Assembly (NCBI GenBank): GCA_944324215.1
Contig: CALUVP010000054.1
Location: forward strand, 1-64,000
Length of the DNA: 64,000 bases
From: Candidatus Gastranaerophilales bacterium
GTDB lineage: Bacteria > Cyanobacteriota > Vampirovibrionia > Gastranaerophilales > Gastranaerophilaceae
Direction: 5' to 3'
Notes under the pieces: generated by a model
What the model was told of the DNA's origin: nothing
The model's database searches: none
The model's input: only the letters and a program-made list of their open reading frames with translations
Shown: in pieces, positions 17,228 to 25,472 of the stretch
How the letters are laid out: each line of letters starts with the position of its first letter
Position numbering within the stretch: the first letter of the stretch is position 1
Translations under genes and position numbers: made by a program

Positions 17228-19162
17228 CTAATCTATATCATTCTTCACTATTCCTATAAACTCTTTAGCAAGCTTTTCGCTCCATTTTTTATTAATATCT
17301 TGTTCTATTAATTCTATTGCTTCAGATTTAGACATTGCATCCCGATATGGGCGCTTCTCCAACAAGGCGAAATAAGAATCAATTATTAATATTATTTGAG
17401 ACTCTATAGGAATTTCATCACCAGATAAATTAGCCGGATACCCCGTTCCATTCCAATTTTCGTGATGTTTTTCAATTATTGGTATAACATCTACTATATT
17501 TGATATCGGACGAAGAATCTCTCTAGCTGCAATTATTGGGTGCTGCTTTATTGAAGCCTTTTCTTCTTCTGTTAAAGGTTCTTTTTTCATAAGAATCTCT
17601 CGAGGTAGCATTGTATTTCCTATATCATACAATAAAACTGCAATTTTCAACCTATCAGCTGCTTCTTTTGATAATTCAAAACGTTTTGCCAAAAGTGTTG
17701 CTAATTCTACTTTTTTCTTCACACTTCCATTTATATGATCCGGATTATAGCTCGATATAATACTATCTGCAACTTGATATAACTTTGTATTATTTATATT
17801 CATCTCTTCTAATTTTTTTGTTAATAACTTCGAAGTAGTTACATCTACAGGTATTCTATGCTTTTCCAAAATTTCTATAAAAGTATTTACCGCAATCTCT
17901 TGCCAAGAAGTTTCATAAATTGGTCTTGCAATTGTTACACGGTTTCGCCCATTTCTTTTTGACTCATACATGGCTCTATCTGTTATTTCTAACAATTCTT
18001 CAATATTGTCTGTATGCTCTAAATAAGTTGCTACACCTAAACTTGCTGTTATATGACCAATTTTATCTAAATCGACTGACTCAATGGCCTTTCTTATACG
18101 TTCCGCAGCTATACAACCACCTGCAGAATCTACACCAGGAAGTAATATATTAAACTCTTCTCCTCCCATTCTTGCAGCAACATCTATTGAACGTGCATTA
18201 TTTTTCAAAACTTCTGCTATTGTTTTTATTGCCATATCACCATAACTATGGCCATATGTGTCATTTATTTGTTTTAGATGATCAAGATCTAAGCCAATTA
18301 CAGTAAATTTCTGATTTTGACGATTTGCACGAACAACTTCTTTTTTTATATATTCTTCAAAATATCGTCTATTATATAATCCAGTCATTCCATCTGTTAT
18401 TGCTTGTTCTTTAACAGCTTCAAAAAGATCTGCTATGGTTATTGCAAGTTCTATCTGTTTTGCAAATAAACTCAAGAAATTCAATTCACTTTCACTTATC
18501 TGCTCTCTTGATGAAAATACAAGCAAAGAACCAAAATGAGTCTGCTTTGATTTCAAAGGAACCAGAATATATGATTTCATATTAGCACCTTTGAGAAATT
18601 CTATAACCTTTTGTTTATCAAACAAGGGAACAAAACCACATACTAAATCTGTAATATTTGGTGATTGATATATACGATTATTTTTTACAGCATCTCTTAA
18701 TTCAGGAATATCAGGGAAATTCATCCTATAATCCGAAACATCGCACTTAAAATTTTCCCAAAATTTAGTATCTAAATCATCTCTTGAAGACGCCACCACT
18801 TGTAAATATTGCCCTTCATTATCAGCTTTTTCTTTTACTATAAAACTATATAAATAACCTAATTCACCTTGTAAGCTGTTTACTATTGCCTTAAGAACAC
18901 TTGATAAAGGTTTAGAAGAATTCATCATATCCCAGATATGTTGTAATGTAAGCATTTGACGATTTGCTCTATCAAGTTCTCTCGTCCTTGAAGCTATTTC
19001 AGCTTCTAATTTTGCATTTATCTCGTAGACTTCTAATATTGACTGTTTACCAGAATATACAGTTGATTCTACTTGATCTATTTTATTCTTAAAGTTCTTT
19101 ATACTATCAAAGAAACCCAATATAGCATCCTCTAATTCCAAGTTACCACTATAGTATAACAT
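17228..19162 (-). CDS. GAF-GGDEF protein with degenerate HD-GYP domain
   Basis: Order over 644 residues: N-terminal coiled coil (about 20-75), GAF-like sensor (about 80-245), GGDEF domain (about 255-410), HD-GYP-like domain (about 465-640). The active-site loop is GGEEF (333-337), a functional variant. RSID at 324-327 is the RxxD inhibitory site five residues upstream, so c-di-GMP synthesis with product feedback is likely. In the HD-GYP part the HD pair is Tyr512-Asp513 (LLYDIGN instead of LLHDIGK), while HHENWNGTGYP is kept. Phosphodiesterase activity is therefore doubtful. No membrane helix is seen. A cytoplasmic sensor for c-di-GMP signalling is the likely role. Confidence 0.9.
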   Translation of the reverse strand: MLYYSGNLELEDAILGFFDSIKNFKNKIDQVESTVYSGKQSILEVYEINAKLEAEIASRTRELDRANRQMLTLQHIWDMMNSSKPLSSVLKAIVNSLQGELGYLYSFIVKEKADNEGQYLQVVASSRDDLDTKFWENFKCDVSDYRMNFPDIPELRDAVKNNRIYQSPNITDLVCGFVPLFDKQKVIEFLKGANMKSYILVPLKSKQTHFGSLLVFSSREQISESELNFLSLFAKQIELAITIADLFEAVKEQAITDGMTGLYNRRYFEEYIKKEVVRANRQNQKFTVIGLDLDHLKQINDTYGHSYGDMAIKTIAEVLKNNARSIDVAARMGGEEFNILLPGVDSAGGCIAAERIRKAIESVDLDKIGHITASLGVATYLEHTDNIEELLEITDRAMYESKRNGRNRVTIARPIYETSWQEIAVNTFIEILEKHRIPVDVTTSKLLTKKLEEMNINNTKLYQVADSIISSYNPDHINGSVKKKVELATLLAKRFELSKEAADRLKIAVLLYDIGNTMLPREILMKKEPLTEEEKASIKQHPIIAAREILRPISNIVDVIPIIEKHHENWNGTGYPANLSGDEIPIESQIILIIDSYFALLEKRPYRDAMSKSEAIELIEQDINKKWSEKLAKEFIGIVKNDID

Positions 19163-19181
19163 ATTCTATATATAATTAAAA

Positions 19182-19255
19182 CCTCCTTGACGGGAATCGA
19201 ACCCATGACCTCAGGCTTCGGAGACCTGCGCTCTATCCTACTGAGCTACAAGGAG
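19182..19255 (-). tRNA. tRNA-Arg (anticodon CCG)
   Basis: Read on the minus strand: acceptor CTCCTTG pairs perfectly with CAAGGAG, D-stem GCTC/GAGC, anticodon stem CAGGT/GCCTG with loop CTCCGAA (anticodon CCG), and T-arm GGG-TTCGATT-CCC. The discriminator base is G and no CCA is encoded. It decodes CGG. It lies between the GGDEF gene and a divergent coiled-coil gene. Confidence 0.95.
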
Positions 19256-19354
19256 ACATCTACTATTTTAGCACGTAGATAATTATTTTTGAACTTCTTA
19301 ATTTTATTAGCAAATTTTTTATTTATAGGTTTTCTAATTTATATCGGAGGTCAT

Positions 19355-19618
19355 ATGAAAATATTTGCTCTTAATAATTATAACTATAAATCATATATAA
19401 ATTTTAAAAGCTCTTTTGCCCAAGAAGAACGTGATATTGAAAACCAAAAAAGAGAACTTGATAATGAAACAAATAAAATAAAAGACGAAAAACGAGAACT
19501 CAACAATGAACTAGCGCAAATAAAAAATCAAGTTCGTGAACTGGATATGGATCTGCAAGATATTAAAAACCAAAAAAAAGAACTAGATAACGAATTGAGT
19601 AAGATTCGAAAATCTTAA
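19355..19618 (+). CDS. Coiled-coil protein of four 14-residue repeats
   Basis: Unknown 87-residue protein. Residues 30-85 are four tandem 14-residue repeats (30-43, 44-57, 58-71, 72-85). Each is two heptads, with a core like KRELDNELxxIK, and together they predict a continuous coiled coil. The N-terminus (about 1-22) is uncharged and contains INFKSS, the Phe-Lys-Ser motif also seen near the start of other proteins here. I start at ATG 19355, which has a strong GGAGG 6 nt upstream. The upstream in-frame TTG start would add a hydrophobic stretch without a ribosome site. Confidence 0.65.
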   Translation: MKIFALNNYNYKSYINFKSSFAQEERDIENQKRELDNETNKIKDEKRELNNELAQIKNQVRELDMDLQDIKNQKKELDNELSKIRKS

Positions 19619-19623
19619 ATAAA

Positions 19624-20454
19624 TTACATATCAAGCCCTAAATCCAATGTAGGAGCTTTTGCTACAATCGCGCTGGATGAAATAATGTCAACACCTGTAG
19701 AAGCAATTTTACAAACTGTTTCAATACTTACATTACCACTTGCTTCTACTATAGCTGCACCATTTATCAAATTTACTCCCTTTTGCATAGTTTCTATATC
19801 CATATTATCAAGCATTATAATATCTACTCCACAAGATAAAGCTTCTTGTACTTGTTCCAATGTATCACATTCAACTTCTATCTTATGAGCATGTGAAATA
19901 TTTTTCTTTAATTTCATAACGGCATCTGTCAGTGAACCTGCAAACTTTATATGATTGTCCTTTATCATAGCACAATCAGATAAATTAAATCGATGTAAAC
20001 TTCCTCCACCCATCTTTACAGAATACTTTTCAAACGCTCTAAACCCAGGTGTTGTTTTTCTTGTATCTACTATCTTTGCCTTATATTCAGCTATAGCATT
20101 CTGATATTTATTTGTCTCAGTTGCAATTCCGCTCATTCTTTGTACATAATTCAATGCGGTACGTTCTCCCATCAGAATATATTTAGCAGAACCGCTTATA
20201 TCAGCAATTCTATCGCCTTTTTTTATTACATCACCATCTTTAAAATAGAATTTTATACTTATATCAGGTGACAAAATCTTAAATACGGTTTCAAAAACAT
20301 CTCTACCGCAAAAAATGCCATCTGCACGCGTATTTAAAGTGCACTTTAATATATCATCTTCTTCTGTCAAATAATCTGTTGTTATATCGCCAAATCCAAT
20401 ATCTTCATTTAAAGCATTCTTTACGTGTTCTTCTATAAAAAATTTATTTAACAT
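19624..20454 (-). CDS. nadC: Nicotinate-nucleotide pyrophosphorylase (quinolinate phosphoribosyltransferase)
   Basis: NadC makes nicotinate mononucleotide from quinolinate and PRPP in de novo NAD synthesis. Clear motifs: EDIGFGDITTDYL near the N-terminus, ERTALNYVQRMSGIAT, the substrate-binding DTRKTTPGFRAFEKYSVKMGGG, and HRFNLSDCAMIKDNHI. EVECDTLEQVQEAL and IMLDNM mark the barrel end. The length of 276 residues is typical. Its start overlaps the end of nadB by 11 nt. nadA, the quinolinate synthase, is not in the window. Confidence 0.96.
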   Translation of the reverse strand: MLNKFFIEEHVKNALNEDIGFGDITTDYLTEEDDILKCTLNTRADGIFCGRDVFETVFKILSPDISIKFYFKDGDVIKKGDRIADISGSAKYILMGERTALNYVQRMSGIATETNKYQNAIAEYKAKIVDTRKTTPGFRAFEKYSVKMGGGSLHRFNLSDCAMIKDNHIKFAGSLTDAVMKLKKNISHAHKIEVECDTLEQVQEALSCGVDIIMLDNMDIETMQKGVNLINGAAIVEASGNVSIETVCKIASTGVDIISSSAIVAKAPTLDLGLDM

Positions 20455-22066
20455 GTACTAGCTCCTTCTCTGAAAATTTTATAATATTAGAATGTCTTGA
20501 AATTTTGTCCGTTTGTGCATAATCAGATCTACAGTGAGCACCCCTTGATTCTCTACGAGACAATGCACTTTCTACAATCAAGAGAGACACTGTAAGCATA
20601 TTTCTATATTCATACTCTTCTTTATTCAAGCACTTTCTTGTGCGCTTAAATTCTTCTTTTAATGATTTTATTTGCATTTCTGCAAATCTTAAATTTGACT
20701 CATTACGTATTATGCCAACATTGTTCCACATTATATCTCTCAATTGCGACTTCAGTTCTTCTATATTATAATCAGAATCACTTAATGGTTGAGTATAAAT
20801 ATCAATAGTTGCTCTAATATTGTCATCAATTCTTTTTGGAGTAGTTAAATTTGCAAAAGATAAGTAATCCGCAAGCTCATATGCACACACTACACACTCT
20901 AACAATGAATTGCTTGCTAATCGGTTTGCACCATGTAAACCTGTAGAGGCACACTCTCCGATTGCATATAGACCCCTAATGGAAGTACGCCCCTCTATAG
21001 TTGCTTTTATACCTCCCATACTATAATGTGCAGCAGGAGCAACAGGAATCGGTTTTTTAGATATATCAATACCTTTTTCTAAACACCTTTTTGATATTGT
21101 AGGAAATCGTTTTGACAATTTTAAAGAATCTATCAGTGAAGCATTTAGAAAAACATTACTTTTATGTTCTTTACCCATTTCGCTATAAATAGCACGTGTG
21201 ACTATATCTCTTGGCGCTAATTCTCGTTTATCGTGATATCTAAACATAAATTCATCGCCACTATTATTTATTAATTTTGCTCCTTCACCTCTTACAGCTT
21301 CAGAAATCAAAAATCTGTCTTTGCTTTCTGGACTCAGAGCCAGCGCGGTTGGATGGAACTGTATAAATTCCATGTCTTGAATTATTGCACCTGCATTATA
21401 TGCTAAATCTATTCCATCGCCTGTTGCGCCTTCTGGATTCGTTGTAAATTTATATACCTGACCTAAACCACCTGTTGCTAAAACTAATGCTGATGTGTAA
21501 ACTATCTCATGTTCTCCTGTAAGCTCATTTAATATTATTACACCCTTACATTCATTATCTGCACTAATTAATAACTCTACAGCAATGGCATCTTCCAATA
21601 TCTTTATTTGATTATCTTTTTGTACAGCTTCACATAAAGCTTCTGTTATACCTTTTCCTGTTGCATCACCACCAGAATGTAATATACGTCTTACACTATG
21701 AGCAGCTTCCATGGTAAAAGTTGGACTACCATCAGCGTTCACATCAAACTTTACACCGCAGTCTACTAAATCTTTTATTACTTCATCAGAAGCTTCTGAT
21801 ATAGATTTAATAACATCTCTTTCACTGAGTCCAGCTCCGGCTTTTAACGTATCATTAACGTGCTTATCAACACTATCATCTATATTTTGATTCAATACAC
21901 CTACTATGCCACCTTGTGCATACATTGAATTACTGTTTTTTAGGTATGATTTTGATATTAACAAAATCTCTTCAGGTAAATTTATTTGTTGCGATATCTT
22001 TAAGGCTGAATACAAACCTGCAACACCACTGCCTACTATTACAACCGAATATTCAGAATATTTCAT
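20444..22066 (-). CDS. nadB: L-aspartate oxidase
   Basis: NadB oxidises L-aspartate to iminoaspartate with FAD, the first step of de novo NAD synthesis. In anaerobes fumarate can replace oxygen as acceptor. The FAD-binding GSGVAGLYSALKI is at the N-terminus. MYAQGGIVGV, HSVRRILHSGGDATGKGI, MEFIQFHPTAL and GLHGANRLASNSLLECVV are family segments. The C-terminal helical domain contains SRRESRGAHCRSDY. The 540-residue length is normal. GGAG lies before the ATG. It is co-transcribed with nadC. Confidence 0.96.
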   Translation of the reverse strand: MKYSEYSVVIVGSGVAGLYSALKISQQINLPEEILLISKSYLKNSNSMYAQGGIVGVLNQNIDDSVDKHVNDTLKAGAGLSERDVIKSISEASDEVIKDLVDCGVKFDVNADGSPTFTMEAAHSVRRILHSGGDATGKGITEALCEAVQKDNQIKILEDAIAVELLISADNECKGVIILNELTGEHEIVYTSALVLATGGLGQVYKFTTNPEGATGDGIDLAYNAGAIIQDMEFIQFHPTALALSPESKDRFLISEAVRGEGAKLINNSGDEFMFRYHDKRELAPRDIVTRAIYSEMGKEHKSNVFLNASLIDSLKLSKRFPTISKRCLEKGIDISKKPIPVAPAAHYSMGGIKATIEGRTSIRGLYAIGECASTGLHGANRLASNSLLECVVCAYELADYLSFANLTTPKRIDDNIRATIDIYTQPLSDSDYNIEELKSQLRDIMWNNVGIIRNESNLRFAEMQIKSLKEEFKRTRKCLNKEEYEYRNMLTVSLLIVESALSRRESRGAHCRSDYAQTDKISRHSNIIKFSEKELVHVK

Positions 22067-22151
22067 AATTTCTCCAGAATAACTCTTATCTTTTTTTCTT
22101 AATATTACAACAAACTCAAAGAAAGATAAAATATTATTTCTATCCCAATTT

Positions 22152-22928
22152 TTATCTTATTGATAAATTAAGAACTTTTGGATATAGAGTATCTTTTATT
22201 AAAGATTCTTCTGTACTTATAGAGGGAGAAAAGTCTCTAGCTATCTGTATATCAGCATCATACCCGCTTAAATCACCCATTGACTTCTTCACAAGAGCTC
22301 TGTCTACATATGGTCTCGGATTGTTTTTATTACGATCTATCGCTAAATTCCATATATTCAAAGCAATATCAGGACGCCCCACCGATTGGTATATATCTGC
22401 TAAACATGCGAAACCGGAATAGGCTGAACTTTCTCTTTCCAATATACTGTTACAGTATGATAGAGCTTGTTTATAATTACCTACCTGTTTAAATAAAAGA
22501 GCTACTTTTAGAGTATCATTGAAGCCTATTGTACCTGAATTCATAAAATCACTTAATGCACCCTTGTGATCCCCTAAGTACAATTTTATTTCTGCTCTAT
22601 CTTTGTATAGAGCTTCCAATTCCTGCTTTGATGCATAACTTGGCAACGAAACTATAGCCTTATCCATTTCCTTCAATGCAGCATGTTTATTTGGGTACAT
22701 CCTTGCTAGATAAACGGCGTTATTACGATGAAAAACATACTCTGTTGATTTGCTTGAGCCTATTAACTTTGCAAAGAAAAATTTAGTATTATTACCCCAA
22801 AAACATATTTGCATAAATTTATTCCCAGGTGGAGTAACAAACCAGGCTACTATCAGAAATATCATTACTACCCAAGTTAACAATATAACATCATCTTTTC
22901 GACTTTGTTTTTTAAAATTCGTTATCAT
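22152..22928 (-). CDS. TPR protein with N-terminal membrane anchor
   Basis: One membrane helix (about 13-34, DVILLTWVVMIFLIVAWFV) follows a basic N-terminus. The remaining 220 residues are helix pairs with TPR spacing: AALYKDRAEIKLYLGDHKGALSDF-like, LKVALLFKQVGNYKQALSYC, ACLADIYQSVGRPDIALNIW and YVDRALVKKSMGDLSGYDADI. TPRs are protein-binding scaffolds, here facing the periplasm by the positive-inside rule. No catalytic domain is visible. The neighbours (nadB and a metalloprotease-like gene) give no clear functional hint. Confidence 0.75.
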   Translation of the reverse strand: MITNFKKQSRKDDVILLTWVVMIFLIVAWFVTPPGNKFMQICFWGNNTKFFFAKLIGSSKSTEYVFHRNNAVYLARMYPNKHAALKEMDKAIVSLPSYASKQELEALYKDRAEIKLYLGDHKGALSDFMNSGTIGFNDTLKVALLFKQVGNYKQALSYCNSILERESSAYSGFACLADIYQSVGRPDIALNIWNLAIDRNKNNPRPYVDRALVKKSMGDLSGYDADIQIARDFSPSISTEESLIKDTLYPKVLNLSIR

Positions 22929-22986
22929 AGCTTCGCTCTTCCTATATTTAATATTTTATACTATAATTGTAAAAAAATAAAGTCCT

Positions 22987-23781
22987 TTATTCGTTTAATA
23001 TTTTATTAATTACTGATAACTCTTTTATTTGCCCTCTCTCTATTATTTTTAAAAGTTTTTTACTTAAACTTGGGGCAATTTTTTGTGCCAAACTTCTGTT
23101 TGTAAAAAACATTGTACAGAACCTTGCCCAGAGCTCTGTAGGATTATTGTAATACTTATTTAATTTATTAATCCTTGAATTTATTCGTGCAAGACTTCTT
23201 TGCGAAGATTTTAATTGTATATATGCAATTTCACAATCTGACATTAATGAAAAATCTTCCTTTATATTACTTACTGTATATATTTTATTGCAGATTTTTA
23301 TTTTATCATATCTTAATAGATATTTTGCTGGAAAAGATATCTTTTTTTCTATTTCTTTATTGGAACCACTGATCTTAAAACCAGGAAATTTTCCTTTTAA
23401 TTTTGAAGCAAGCTTGCTGATATTTTCAGATAATTCACTTTTCTGAGCATATAATTTCTTAGCATCATCTTTTGGTATAGTCTCAACTGTCACACCTATT
23501 AATTCCTCAAATTCTTCCTCTGAAATTTTGCCAAATATAAAATCTAAAGAATTAAGAGATTTATCGTGACAATAATGAATATAATGAGCAAATTCATGAA
23601 GCAAAATATTTAGCCAATCATCACGCTCTACATTTTTTGAAATGTCTATTCTATATACATTATTTCCTGCTAAAAAGAACCCTTGATTTCCTCTTGCTTT
23701 ATTTTTAGCTATATTTACCAATATACCTGTTGATTCTATGTATTTTATAATTTCTGCTATGCAGTCTCTTTTACCAACCAT
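22987..23781 (-). CDS. Putative zinc metalloprotease (HExxH protein)
   Basis: Not matched to a named family with confidence. The motif HEFAHYIHYCHD (about residues 68-79) is a typical HExxH zinc site, preceded by NVERDDWLNILL as in ImmA/IrrE-like and related peptidases. The rest is lysine-rich and helical (LARINSRINKLNKYYNNPTELWARF), ending in a basic tail. No signal peptide or membrane helix is seen. The start overlaps the 3' end of cutA by 25 nt in another frame, so it is probably translated from the same mRNA. Substrate unknown; a regulatory peptidase is possible. Confidence 0.6.
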   Translation of the reverse strand: MVGKRDCIAEIIKYIESTGILVNIAKNKARGNQGFFLAGNNVYRIDISKNVERDDWLNILLHEFAHYIHYCHDKSLNSLDFIFGKISEEEFEELIGVTVETIPKDDAKKLYAQKSELSENISKLASKLKGKFPGFKISGSNKEIEKKISFPAKYLLRYDKIKICNKIYTVSNIKEDFSLMSDCEIAYIQLKSSQRSLARINSRINKLNKYYNNPTELWARFCTMFFTNRSLAQKIAPSLSKKLLKIIERGQIKELSVINKILNE

Positions 23782-24071
23782 TTTAAATATTCTTCACTGC
23801 AATCAACTATAGGTAAAGCTACTATTTCAGGAACTGTGTATGGATGAACATCTTCTATTACAAGTTTTATTTTTGCATAATTAGGCCTACGAGTTTTTAT
23901 CATCATTAAAACTTCTTTTTCTTCACATATTTCTCCATCCCAAGAAAAAATTGAGTTTACTCGATCTATCATACTTACACATGCTGCCAATTTATGCTTC
24001 ATTAATATTTTTGTTATATTTTTTGCGACTTTCTTATCTGGAACTGTACAATAAATAACTATTATATCCAT
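23757..24071 (-). CDS. cutA: CutA1 divalent-cation tolerance protein
   Basis: CutA1 is a small trimeric ferredoxin-fold protein linked to copper and divalent metal tolerance; its exact function is unsettled. Family segments are VIYCTVPDKKVAKNITKILMKHKLAACV, the loop SIFSWDGEICEEKEVLMMIKT and the C-terminal VEDVHPYTVPEIVALPI-like stretch. At 104 residues the length is typical. It lies 12 nt after the GlcD-type oxidase gene and overlaps the next gene. This placement between unrelated genes is common for cutA. Confidence 0.93.
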   Translation of the reverse strand: MDIIVIYCTVPDKKVAKNITKILMKHKLAACVSMIDRVNSIFSWDGEICEEKEVLMMIKTRRPNYAKIKLVIEDVHPYTVPEIVALPIVDCSEEYLKWLVKETA

Positions 24072-24083
24072 ATTCTCTCCTTT

Positions 24084-25472
24084 TTAATTAAATATTTTTC
24101 CGGGATTCAATATATTGTTTGGATCGAAAATACTTTTTATTCTTCTCATATATTCTAGTGTTGAATTATTTACGATATTGCCTACATATGATAATTTCTC
24201 TACACCTACCCCATGCTCTCCTGAAATAGTACCCTGTAGAGATATTGCTAAATCATAGATTTCTGCTTTTGCCATGTAATAGCGCTTAAATTCTTCCTCA
24301 TTGTCTAAATTTAATGCTATTTGAGGATGAATATTTCCATCTCCTAAATGTCCTACCAAACATACCTTTAGATTGTATTTCTTACAAATCTCTTTGCAAC
24401 CGCATACCATTTTTGCTATGTTTGAACGTGGTACTATCAAATCATCAGACAACACATCTGGCGCAAGTTTTGCGGTTGCTGCAAAACTCGAACGTCTTGC
24501 TGTCCAAACTTTTTCTATTTCTTCAGCAGATTTTGCAGCTTGAATATTTGAAGCATTGGCCTTTTTTAAAGACTCTATGACCAAGCTCTGTTGTTGTTCC
24601 ATAGATGACTCAAAACCATCAATATCAATAAGTAACATAGCTTCTTTTTCATAACAAATTCCGCAAGGATAATACTGTTCTACAGTCAACATAGAGTTTT
24701 TATCCATAAAATCTATTGTTGAAGGACATATTCTATTTCTTATAATATTATTCACTCCTGAAACTGCATTTTCTATAGAATCAAAATAACCGATTATTGT
24801 TCGTCTTGACTCAGGTTTTGGTATCAATTTTAATTCAGCCTCCACTACTATCGCCAGCGTCCCTTCACTGCCTACTATTAACTGATTCAAATGATAACCT
24901 ACAGCATCTTTTATTGTATTAGCACCTAGCTTCATTATAGTTCCATCAGCTAAAACAACTGTTAAATTTAAGATGTAATCTTTTGTTGTTCCATATTTGA
25001 AAGCTGAAGCACCACCGGATGACTGTGCTATACTTCCACCAATCGTTGATACTTTATAATTTGATGGATCAGGAGGATAATATAAACCTTGAGATTCTGC
25101 AATTTTCTTGATTTCTCCAACTACCACACCAGGCTCCACAGCCATTGTCATGTTTATTGGATTGAAATCTAAAATTCTATTCATCTTTGAAAAATTCAAA
25201 ACTATCCCACCTCGAGGGCAAGTACACGCTCCTACCATATTGGTACCTGCACCTCTCGATATTACAGGCACTCTATGTTCATTGGCGTACTTTATAACTC
25301 GTCGAACATCTTCTATTGTTTTTACAAAAACAACTGCATCAGGGATTTTTGTACAACCTCTGCTGTTCGATGAATCTTCTGAATAACAATACAATTCTGA
25401 CTTATCAAACAATAAATTTTCACGACTTATTATATTTTTTAAATCTTTTTCTATTCTATTTTTCAACAACAT
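24084..25472 (-). CDS. FAD-linked oxidase, GlcD / D-lactate dehydrogenase type
   Basis: A PCMH/VAO-type flavoprotein that oxidises a 2-hydroxy acid such as glycolate or D-lactate. The FAD-binding domain shows VPVISRGAGTNMVGACT, PPDPSNYKVSTIGGSIAQSSGGAS and GSEGTLAIVVEAEL. The C-terminal domain has VCLVGHLGDGNIHPQIALNL and GTISGEHGVGVEKL, ending FDPNNILNPGKIF. The 462-residue length fits. No glcE or glcF subunit is adjacent, so the electron acceptor is unclear. Its start overlaps the end of the giant coiled-coil gene by 17 nt. Confidence 0.9.
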   Translation of the reverse strand: MLLKNRIEKDLKNIISRENLLFDKSELYCYSEDSSNSRGCTKIPDAVVFVKTIEDVRRVIKYANEHRVPVISRGAGTNMVGACTCPRGGIVLNFSKMNRILDFNPINMTMAVEPGVVVGEIKKIAESQGLYYPPDPSNYKVSTIGGSIAQSSGGASAFKYGTTKDYILNLTVVLADGTIMKLGANTIKDAVGYHLNQLIVGSEGTLAIVVEAELKLIPKPESRRTIIGYFDSIENAVSGVNNIIRNRICPSTIDFMDKNSMLTVEQYYPCGICYEKEAMLLIDIDGFESSMEQQQSLVIESLKKANASNIQAAKSAEEIEKVWTARRSSFAATAKLAPDVLSDDLIVPRSNIAKMVCGCKEICKKYNLKVCLVGHLGDGNIHPQIALNLDNEEEFKRYYMAKAEIYDLAISLQGTISGEHGVGVEKLSYVGNIVNNSTLEYMRRIKSIFDPNNILNPGKIFN

